Assembly (NCBI GenBank): GCA_015492115.1 | Contig: WGFS01000087.1 | Span: forward strand, 1-7,634 | Source: Aquificaceae bacterium | GTDB taxonomy: Bacteria; Aquificota; Aquificia; Aquificales; Aquificaceae | Direction: 5' to 3' | DNA length: 7,634 nucleotides | In this document: positions 1-5,227 of the stretch, piece by piece | Layout of the letters: the number at the start of each line of letters is the position of its first letter | How positions within the stretch are numbered: position 1 is the stretch's first letter | The notes under the pieces: model-generated | Databases searched by the model: none | What the model saw: only the letters and a program-made list of their open reading frames with translations | Told to the model about the DNA's origin: nothing | Position numbers and translations under genes: made by a program

Positions 1-900
1 ACTCCCAAGAGCTGGCTTGAGTGGAACCCCACCTACAAGGATATGAAGTACAACCTCCTCAAGCTCCAGGATATAGCCCTTCAGTTCAAGGGTGGGCTCA
101 GGGACGTGGTGAGGGAGTTCATGAATATGATCCCTTACAAGGTGGAGGACTTTGAGCGCTTTGAAGAGCATCTACTGGACGATCTTGCGGACACCTTCAT
201 ATCCGCTCTCTTTGAGGGGGAGATAGAGCCTGAGCTCCTGAAAAACCTGAATGTGTCCAAGAGGGACTTCTACGAGACGGACACCTACGGCTTCCTCGGA
301 TACCCCGTCCTCCAGGCTGCGGACATACTCATATACAAGGGAGAAGGTGTCCCCGTGGGAGAGGACCAGCTCCCCCACATAGAGCTCACGAGGGAGATAG
401 CGAGGAGGTTCAATTACCTCTACGGTGAGGTCTTCCCAGAGCCGGAGGCTCTCCTCACAGAGACCCCAAAGGTTCCCGGGACAGACGGAAGGAAGATGAG
501 CAAGTCCTACAACAACGCCATATTCTTTGCGGACACCGAAGGAGAGGTCCAGCTGAAGGTGATGAAGATGTTCACAGACCCTCAGAAGCTCCGCAAGAAC
601 GACCCGGGGAGACCGGATATATGCCCCGTATTCATGTACCACAAGCTCTTCACCAAGGACCCAGCAAAGATAGAGCAGATAGAGAGAGACTGCAGGGCTG
701 GTAAGCTCGGGTGTGTTGACTGCAAGAAGATGATGCTGGAGGGGCTTGAGAACTTCCTCAAACCCTTCAGGGAGAAGAGGGAGGAGATGAGAAATAACCT
801 GAAAGAGGTTGAGGGCGTATTTCTTGAGGGTTCTGTAAAGGCAAGGAACTTCGCCTTGGAGACGATGGAAGAAGTCAGGGAAGCCATGAACCTCAAATGA
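1..900 (+). CDS. trpS: Tryptophanyl-tRNA synthetase, 5'-truncated by window edge, with [4Fe-4S] Cys motif
   Basis: Class Ic aminoacyl-tRNA synthetase that charges tRNA(Trp) with tryptophan in the cytoplasm. The frame is open from base 1 to TGA at 898-900 (299 codons), and the start and HIGH-type motif lie upstream. Family marks in order: WLEWNPTYKD (window residues 5-14), TYGFLGYPVLQAADI (from residue 95), VPVGEDQ with following HIELTREIARRFN (from about 117), and KMSKS (bases 493-507). About 80 residues separate PTYKD from TYGF, where most TrpRS have roughly 15, so there is a lineage-specific insertion of about 65 residues. Cysteines at codons 622, 691, 712 and 721 fit C-x22-C-x6-C-x2-C, the [4Fe-4S] motif reported for Thermotoga maritima TrpRS. 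The stop overlaps the next start (ATGA), which suggests translational coupling. Identity is certain; cluster binding is inferred. Confidence 0.97.
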   Translation, partial: TPKSWLEWNPTYKDMKYNLLKLQDIALQFKGGLRDVVREFMNMIPYKVEDFERFEEHLLDDLADTFISALFEGEIEPELLKNLNVSKRDFYETDTYGFLGYPVLQAADILIYKGEGVPVGEDQLPHIELTREIARRFNYLYGEVFPEPEALLTETPKVPGTDGRKMSKSYNNAIFFADTEGEVQLKVMKMFTDPQKLRKNDPGRPDICPVFMYHKLFTKDPAKIEQIERDCRAGKLGCVDCKKMMLEGLENFLKPFREKREEMRNNLKEVEGVFLEGSVKARNFALETMEEVREAMNLK

Positions 901-1937
901 TGTACATACTCATCATCTTAGCGCTGTCCCTGTTTTTACTCATTCTGTGGTTCTTCCTGTTTCCTGTTAGGTTTGTACGGAACCCTATCCCTCCGGTACC
1001 GCTCATAGAGCCCCCCGATGTCTTCGTTTACTCTTACGTCCTTCATATACACACCCAGTTCTCCTACGACTCTCTCGGCAAACCTGAGGACGTTATTAGA
1101 ACCAGAGACAGGTACGGTATAGATTACGCCATCGTTACAGACCACGACAACGACCATATAAAGGATTTTGCGGATGAGAGGCTCATCGCGGGAAAGGAGG
1201 TTAAACTAAACGACGAAAATGGAAACCTGCTCGGAGACCTTTTAGAAGTCGGAAGGCTCAAGATCATAGCCCACCACTTCAGGGGAAAGTATCGCTGGAG
1301 GCTTGAGAAGGACAGTGACTACCTCATTGAACTGATAAACCTTAGGGATGCCCTTCTGGAGCGGAAGATCACACTGATCTTTTATATCTTTGCAGGAATT
1401 ATCCTTTACCCATTTCTCAAAGGGCGGATATTTGGAAATTACGCAAAGCTGATAAACACGGAGCTCTACGCAAAAAAGTTTCTGAATGAGAACTGGAAGA
1501 GCAGGGTTGTAGGAGGTATTGACCATCATGTCAAGTTGTATATAAGGGAGATAGGTAAGCGAATTCTGGTCCCTGATTACGGACTTTCCTTTTCCCTTAT
1601 GAGGAACTTTCTGATAAGCGGTAGAGAGATAAAAACGAAGGAGGATCTCCTGAGCGCTCTGGGTTCTGAACTTAATCTGATATCTTTCTCAAATAAACCC
1701 TCCTTCGTCTGGCTTGAGAGAGACAGGATCAAGGTTTACGCTCCCTTCAGCAACACCTACGTGCTCCTGCTCTCTGGAGAGGGAGAGGTCAGGGAGTCCG
1801 TCGGTTCAAATGTGGAGTTTTCGGAATTGAGAAAAGACCGTTACCTCGTTTTGGGATATACTTATCTTTTGAAGGTCGGGAGGTTACTTTTGGGAGTCAA
1901 GCCACTCTTTGTCTCCGACTTGCTGGAGGTTTCCTGA
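897..1937 (+). CDS. Membrane-anchored PHP-domain metal-dependent phosphoesterase
   Basis: A 346-residue protein of the PHP superfamily, whose members hydrolyse phosphoesters with a di- or trinuclear metal centre. Residues 3-22 form an N-terminal membrane segment; basic residues follow it (R25, R28), suggesting that the rest faces the cytoplasm. Metal-site motifs are visible: HIH (H50, H52), TDHD (D82, H83), a possible Glu at E101, AHH (H126) and GIDHH (D209, H211). Residues 158-175 are a second hydrophobic stretch, flanked by charged residues, that may re-enter or lie on the membrane. From about residue 255 the chain becomes beta-rich without a domain I can name. The gene starts at ATGATG, overlapping the trpS stop by four bases, so either Met could initiate. 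The substrate is unknown. The operon contains a c-di-GMP cyclase, but nothing in the sequence shows that this enzyme acts on a signalling nucleotide. Confidence 0.85.
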   Translation: MMYILIILALSLFLLILWFFLFPVRFVRNPIPPVPLIEPPDVFVYSYVLHIHTQFSYDSLGKPEDVIRTRDRYGIDYAIVTDHDNDHIKDFADERLIAGKEVKLNDENGNLLGDLLEVGRLKIIAHHFRGKYRWRLEKDSDYLIELINLRDALLERKITLIFYIFAGIILYPFLKGRIFGNYAKLINTELYAKKFLNENWKSRVVGGIDHHVKLYIREIGKRILVPDYGLSFSLMRNFLISGREIKTKEDLLSALGSELNLISFSNKPSFVWLERDRIKVYAPFSNTYVLLLSGEGEVRESVGSNVEFSELRKDRYLVLGYTYLLKVGRLLLGVKPLFVSDLLEVS

Positions 1938-2179
1938 TGCCTGAGGTAGAAAAACCCTTGCCCGATTGGGTGAGGGAGAAGATCCTTCAGAAGGTTACCA
2001 ACAGAGCGCTCGCTGAAGAGGCTCTAAAGTATATATCTGTGGTTGAGAAAGAGGATGGAACGCTCTGGGTAAAGGAGAATTTTGAAGATACAGATAAACA
2101 CGCCCTCCTCTTTATGGTTCTCAGCTGTGTGAACTACGCCCAGCGTCTTCTGAGGGGAGAGGAGATAGATGACCTTTGA
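1937..2179 (+). CDS. Hypothetical 80-residue acidic protein
   Basis: I do not recognise this family. It is a small soluble protein with no membrane segment or signal peptide and no cysteine pair or metal motif (one Cys only). The N-terminal half is predicted helical (about residues 9-34), followed by a short segment around GTLWVKE and a second helix (about 54-73) with a hydrophobic face; the C-terminus is acidic. It is probably a real gene: a good ribosome binding site (GGAGGT at 1925-1930) lies six bases before the ATG, the start shares one base with the PHP gene's stop (TGATG), and the end overlaps the GGDEF gene by 11 bases. Its place between a membrane phosphoesterase and a membrane diguanylate cyclase suggests an accessory role for one of them, but that rests on position only. 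Confidence 0.8.
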   Translation: MPEVEKPLPDWVREKILQKVTNRALAEEALKYISVVEKEDGTLWVKENFEDTDKHALLFMVLSCVNYAQRLLRGEEIDDL

Positions 2180-2942
2180 AGACTTCTTCGCTTTTGAGAC
2201 TCTTCTCCTTGCTATTCTGTCGGGGTTGTCCCTGGGTCTCGCCTGGTCAAGGAAGCTTCTTAAAGACTTCATAATAATGTCAGTTGGTTTCCTTGGGCTC
2301 ACAGTCCCCAAAGTTCATATAGTCTGGACTGGACACATAATGACTCCCTGGGATGAGGCGATGGTGCTCTTTGGCACCGTTCTTATCGGTTTCTCCCTCA
2401 TAAGGCTCTCTATATGGTCTCTGAGAGACCTTGAGGAGGCTGCATTCTACGACCCGCTCACGGGAGCTTACAACCGAAGGTTCATCATAGAGTACATAAA
2501 TGAAGAGCTGAGAAAATCCAAGAGGCTGAAGAGCGAGTTCTCCATTCTGCTTGTTGATCTGAACGACTTCAAAAAGGTAAATGACAGATACGGACACGAA
2601 GCTGGTGACAGGGCTCTGAAGATAGTTATAAGGGAATTGAGACACGCTCTCAGAGACTACGACCTTATCGCGAGATGGGGAGGGGACGAGTTCCTTATAG
2701 TACTGCCCGCAGAGAAGGGCTCTGAAGTTCTTGAAGTTGCAAACAGGCTTGTCGCTGATTTCTCAGTCAGATATGAAGACGTTACCATAACCCTGAGTGT
2801 TGGTTACGCATGCTTTCCACAGGATGCCGATACGCTGGAGAAGCTCATAGATATAGCGGATGAAAGAATGTACCATTCAAAGAAAATGTACAAAGAGGTT
2901 CGCAGACATGCCCTGGACGATAAGAGTAAAGAGGAAGTTTAA
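2169..2942 (+). CDS. Membrane GGDEF diguanylate cyclase with intact inhibitory site
   Basis: A 257-residue protein that should make cyclic di-GMP from two GTP. The N-terminal 85 residues hold two or three membrane segments (about 8-26, 34-50 and 63-82) with no room for a large sensor domain, then a short helical linker. The cyclase domain starts at DPLTGAYNRR (about 96) and keeps all family signatures: VDLNDFKKVND with YGHEAGD, the active-site loop GGDEF (171-175), and TLSVGYACFP. The product-inhibition site RxxD is present (RDYD, 162-165), exactly five residues before GGDEF, so feedback by c-di-GMP is expected. There is no EAL or HD-GYP partner domain. The ATG at 2169 lies inside the end of the preceding orphan gene, with purine-rich GAGGGGAG about nine bases upstream. 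The last 35 bases overlap the following pterin-enzyme gene. Confidence 0.94.
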   Translation: MTFEDFFAFETLLLAILSGLSLGLAWSRKLLKDFIIMSVGFLGLTVPKVHIVWTGHIMTPWDEAMVLFGTVLIGFSLIRLSIWSLRDLEEAAFYDPLTGAYNRRFIIEYINEELRKSKRLKSEFSILLVDLNDFKKVNDRYGHEAGDRALKIVIRELRHALRDYDLIARWGGDEFLIVLPAEKGSEVLEVANRLVADFSVRYEDVTITLSVGYACFPQDADTLEKLIDIADERMYHSKKMYKEVRRHALDDKSKEEV

Positions 2943-3252
2943 CGCTGCCCACTTTCTTACGGACTACCACGGGAGTCCAGAACCCCTTCACGGGCACACC
3001 TGGGAGGTGGAGGTTTACATAGATGCTTATGAGCTTGATAAGGGAGGTATGGGCGTAGATTTTGTAGAGGTTGATAACTGCCTGAAGGAACTTTTGCCCG
3101 ACTACAGGCTCCTGAACGAACTCTTTGACTTCTCCCCAAGTGCGGAGAACGTGGCAAGGTGGCTCTACGAAGAGCTGAAGAAAAGATACCCTTCCTTGAG
3201 GAAGGTAGTCGTCTGGGAGACGGAGAACTGCGGAGCTGAGTACAGTGAATAG
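2908..3252 (+). CDS. QueD/6-pyruvoyltetrahydropterin synthase-like protein without catalytic Cys (PTPS-III-like)
   Basis: A 114-residue member of the PTPS/QueD (COG0720) T-fold family, which act on dihydroneopterin triphosphate in the cytoplasm. Zinc ligands are present: H15 in FNAAHF, and H28 and H30 in HGHTW. The SAEN motif (78-81) and the pterin-binding Glu near the C-terminus (E104, followed by CGAEY) are also present. Two residues of the usual Cys/Asp/His relay are missing: there is no Cys four residues before HGH, and the LDHxxLN segment reads PDYRLLN (64-70), with Tyr where His is expected. E25 stands three residues before HGH. In PTPS-III proteins a Glu replaces or accompanies the Cys and the enzyme forms 6-hydroxymethyldihydropterin, replacing FolB; that is my preferred role, ahead of queuosine synthesis. 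The ATG at 2908 fits the family length and has AGAGGT at 2894-2899. It overlaps the GGDEF gene by 35 bases. Confidence 0.9.
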   Translation: MPWTIRVKRKFNAAHFLTDYHGSPEPLHGHTWEVEVYIDAYELDKGGMGVDFVEVDNCLKELLPDYRLLNELFDFSPSAENVARWLYEELKKRYPSLRKVVVWETENCGAEYSE

Positions 3253-4210
3253 GATAGGGATAACCATAGGAGACCCTGCAGGGGTTGGTCCCGAGCTTAT
3301 AGTCAGACTCTCAGAAGATTTCAGGGAGGAGAACGCCTACCTCATATACGCTGAGGAGAAGACGCTCCTTGAGGCTAAAAAACTGTTGAATACAGACCTC
3401 AAATACGTGAAGGTTGAGTCCGCCGATGCCCTGAAGGAGCCCGGAGTTTATCTCTTAGATCTCAACATTCTGGACAAGCCTGTTCCGGAGCCTTCTCTTA
3501 GCTCTGGGAAGGTTGCGGTCGCTTACCTTGCGAGGGCGGTGGTTGATGCGGTTTATGGAAAGATAGAAGGCATACTTACAATGCCCATAAACAAGTTCTG
3601 GGCGAGCAGGGCAGGCTTCGGCTACGAGGGGCAGACAGAGTACCTCGCCCAGGCTACCAACACCAAAGAGTACGCAATGGTGATGTACTCAGAAAGTGTT
3701 AAGGTGGTGCTCCTGACCACCCACCTCCCCTTAAAAGAGGTTCCAGAGAGGGTTACCAAAGAGAGAGTGGCTTCAAAGCTCGGACTTATATTCAGGGAGT
3801 TCAGAAGGCTCTTTGGAAAGGAGCCAAAGGTCGGGGTGCTTGGACTGAACCCCCACGCGGGAGAGTTCGGTGAGATGGGGAGGGAGGACATGGAGGAGAT
3901 ACTTCCAGCCATTGAGGAGTTCAGGAAGAAGGGTTTCAGGGTTGAGGGACCTCTCGTCCCCGACACAGCCTTCCTGAAGAGAGATGATTACGATGTCTTC
4001 CTCTGCATGTACCACGACCAGGGACTGATACCCTTCAAGCTCCTTGCCTTCAGGGAGGGTGTGAACCTCACCATAGGGATACCCTTTCTGAGAACCTCTC
4101 CCGACCACGGAACAGCCTACGACATAGCGTGGAAGGGCGTAGCGGATCCAACTCCGAGCAAGAAGGCACTTGAACTTCTTGAACAGCTGGTTCACAATCT
4201 TAATGGATGA
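3245..4210 (+). CDS. pdxA: 4-hydroxythreonine-4-phosphate dehydrogenase
   Basis: PdxA oxidises 4-phosphohydroxy-L-threonine with NAD(P)+ in the DXP-dependent route to pyridoxal 5'-phosphate; the product feeds PdxJ. The protein is complete at 321 residues, the usual family size. Visible motifs: ITIGDPAGVGPE at the N-terminus (7-17), the three metal-ligand histidines in TTHLPL (H160), GLNPHAGE (H204) and CMYHDQG (H257), and the C-terminal block NLTIGIPFLRTSPDHGTA. Their spacing matches the metal-binding histidines of the E. coli enzyme. The start is GTG at 3245, eight bases inside the preceding gene, with GGAG at 3232-3235; the product then begins directly at the nucleotide-binding region, as in homologues. 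The stop overlaps the next ATG (ATGA). I see no pdxJ in the window. Confidence 0.97.
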   Translation: MNRIGITIGDPAGVGPELIVRLSEDFREENAYLIYAEEKTLLEAKKLLNTDLKYVKVESADALKEPGVYLLDLNILDKPVPEPSLSSGKVAVAYLARAVVDAVYGKIEGILTMPINKFWASRAGFGYEGQTEYLAQATNTKEYAMVMYSESVKVVLLTTHLPLKEVPERVTKERVASKLGLIFREFRRLFGKEPKVGVLGLNPHAGEFGEMGREDMEEILPAIEEFRKKGFRVEGPLVPDTAFLKRDDYDVFLCMYHDQGLIPFKLLAFREGVNLTIGIPFLRTSPDHGTAYDIAWKGVADPTPSKKALELLEQLVHNLNG

Positions 4211-4431
4211 GAAACCTCGTTTTCCTGCTCCTCTTTCTTATCGTCTTTGGAATCTCCTTCTACTTCTTTCTGAACAACTCTGGACAGAGTGTTGAGCTGA
4301 CCCTCTGGGGAAACACAAAGACCCCTGCCCTTCCCGTGGGACTTGTAGTCCTCATAGCCTTCTTTATAGGGTTCATACTTGGGATGCTCTTCTTTCCCTT
4401 GACTTACGTCATAAAGAGGCTATCTTCATGA
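4207..4431 (+). CDS. LapA-domain (DUF1049) small inner-membrane protein
   Basis: A 74-residue protein with two membrane helices (about 4-21 and 42-65) joined by a short polar loop containing SVELTLWG, and ending in a basic tail (IKRL). This architecture and the loop pattern (N-S/x-VELTLWG before a Pro-rich turn) match the LapA / DUF1049 family, which in E. coli (LapA/YciS) acts in lipopolysaccharide assembly control. The E. coli protein works with LapB, a tetratricopeptide protein; no LapB is present here, so the same role is only suggested. The ATG overlaps the pdxA stop and has no clear ribosome binding site, so translation probably depends on coupling to pdxA. Confidence 0.78.
   Translation: MRNLVFLLLFLIVFGISFYFFLNNSGQSVELTLWGNTKTPALPVGLVVLIAFFIGFILGMLFFPLTYVIKRLSS
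4399..4426 (+). promoter_or_regulatory. Possible promoter for the Fe-S carrier gene
   Basis: TTGACT (4399-4404) and TATCTT (4421-4426) are separated by 16 bases and match sigma-70-type boxes at five and four of six positions. The pair lies in the last codons of the LapA-domain gene, about 45 bases before the Fe-S carrier start. This is the only junction of the plus-strand operon with non-coding space before the next start, which supports an extra promoter here. The match could be chance. Confidence 0.3.
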
Positions 4432-4455
4432 GCGTATCTTTATACCAAATTTAAG

Positions 4456-4464
4456 AAAGGAGGT
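4456..4464 (+). promoter_or_regulatory. Strong ribosome binding site for the Fe-S carrier gene
   Basis: AAAGGAGGT is nearly a full complement of the 16S rRNA 3' end and lies seven bases before the ATG at 4472. It is the strongest site in the window; most other genes here start inside the preceding gene with weaker sites. It fixes the start and suggests a high translation rate. Confidence 0.85.
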
Positions 4465-4471
4465 TAGCAGT

Positions 4472-4822
4472 ATGCAAGAACAGCAAACCACTATGGTATT
4501 TAGGGTTACCGAAAAGGCAGCCGAGGAGATCAAAAAGGTCGCTCAGGAAAACAACATAGAGAACCCCATCCTCAGGGTCAGGGTTGTTCCCGGCGGATGC
4601 TCAGGCTTCCAGTACGCAATGGGCTTTGACGATACCATAGAGGAGGGAGACCACGTCTTTGAACAGGGTGGAGTTAAGGTTGTCATAGACGCCTTCTCAA
4701 TGCCCTATGTAAACGGTGCAGAGCTTGACTACGTGGTTGACTTCATGGGCGGTGGCTTCACCATAAGAAACCCGAACGCTACCGGTGGATGCGGTTGCGG
4801 AAGTTCCTTTAGCTGTGGATGA
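4472..4822 (+). CDS. A-type iron-sulfur cluster carrier (IscA/ErpA/HesB family)
   Basis: A 116-residue protein that carries and delivers Fe-S clusters to client proteins in the cytoplasm. Family marks are clear: the N-terminal ITEKA-like segment (VTEKAAEEIK), GGCSGFQY with the first ligand C43, the central DYVVDFMGGGF block, and the C-terminal GCGCGSSF with C107 and C109. A fourth cysteine, C115, is the penultimate residue. The sequence looks very close to the A-type carrier I remember from Aquifex aeolicus. It lies 40 bases after the LapA-domain gene, with its own strong ribosome binding site and a possible promoter, and ends just before the shared terminator. TrpS at the other end of the operon carries a [4Fe-4S] motif and is a possible client, by inference only. 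The family is certain; IscA versus ErpA or SufA cannot be decided from sequence. Confidence 0.96.
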   Translation: MQEQQTTMVFRVTEKAAEEIKKVAQENNIENPILRVRVVPGGCSGFQYAMGFDDTIEEGDHVFEQGGVKVVIDAFSMPYVNGAELDYVVDFMGGGFTIRNPNATGGCGCGSSFSCG

Positions 4823-4823
4823 T

Positions 4824-4855
4824 AAAAAGACCGCCCCTCAGGGGGCGGTTCTTCT
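4824..4855. terminator. Bidirectional intrinsic terminator between convergent operons
   Basis: A perfect 8-bp GC-rich stem pairs ACCGCCCC (4830-4837) with GGGGCGGT (4842-4849) around the loop TCAG. For minus-strand transcripts the stem is followed by CTTTTTA, a proper U tract; for plus-strand transcripts it is followed by TCTTCTC, a weaker one. The hairpin begins eight bases after the Fe-S carrier stop. Its right arm is coding sequence for the last residues of CdaR, and the cdaR stop codon (4838-4840) lies in the loop. Confidence 0.88.
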
Positions 4856-5227
4856 CAAAACCCTCACCCTCACTATCGGCGGTTCCACACTCGTCGGTTG
4901 TATAAGGATCGGAATAGCTGTCTCTGAAAAGACTCTCAGCTTGTAAGTTCCCGGTTTATCTATTCTGGAAACGTCAACGTAAGCTTTAACCTCCTCTATT
5001 AGCTTTGAAAGTAGAAGCCTCTCAACGACATAGACGGTTATATCAACCCTGTCGGGGTTCAGCCTGTATGTGAACTCTGGCTTTGGGTTCCTTACTTCTA
5101 CGTACCGCGATACGGTTATAGCGGTTCTGCTCCCAAAGTTCACAACGCTCCAGAGAGACATGGAGATGACAAGTGCGACGAGTTTGTACTTCCAGTCCTT
5201 GAGGAATATCTCCCTAAGAAGCTTCAT
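4838..5227 (-). CDS. cdaR: YbbR-domain protein, short CdaR-type regulator of diadenylate cyclase
   Basis: A 129-residue membrane-anchored protein. A basic N-terminus with a lone aromatic patch (LKDWKYK) leads into one membrane helix (about 15-32); the remainder, 95 residues rich in beta strands, should lie outside the cytoplasmic membrane. The pattern of that part (VEVRNP ... VDITVYV ... LLLSKL ... KAYVDVSRIDKPGTYKLRV) is one YbbR domain. CdaR proteins bind and modulate CdaA; Firmicute versions have several YbbR domains, so this is a minimal form. The ATG lies 14 bases inside the end of cdaA, the usual partner arrangement. The last three residues (TAP) are encoded by one arm of the terminator hairpin. 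No glmM follows, unlike in the common cdaA-cdaR-glmM cluster. Confidence 0.88.
   Translation of the reverse strand: MKLLREIFLKDWKYKLVALVISMSLWSVVNFGSRTAITVSRYVEVRNPKPEFTYRLNPDRVDITVYVVERLLLSKLIEEVKAYVDVSRIDKPGTYKLRVFSETAIPILIQPTSVEPPIVRVRVLRRTAP

Noticed and set aside
172..642. 156-codon open frame on the minus strand opposite trpS
   Set aside because: TrpS is unmistakable on the other strand, and the antisense translation shows no recognisable domain.
2860..2907. Upstream ATG at 2860 as start of the pterin-enzyme gene
   Set aside because: It would add 16 residues of cyclase-overlapping sequence unlike the family N-terminus. The ATG at 2908 has a ribosome binding site and puts the AAH motif at the usual distance from the start.
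3622..4195. Long open frames on the minus strand opposite pdxA
   Set aside because: They lie opposite a fully conserved gene, overlap each other, and their translations show no family motif. They are by-products of the codon bias.
4432..4471. Small RNA or riboswitch in the only gap of the plus-strand operon
   Set aside because: At 40 bases with no stable hairpin, it has room only for a ribosome binding site and possibly promoter-proximal sequence.
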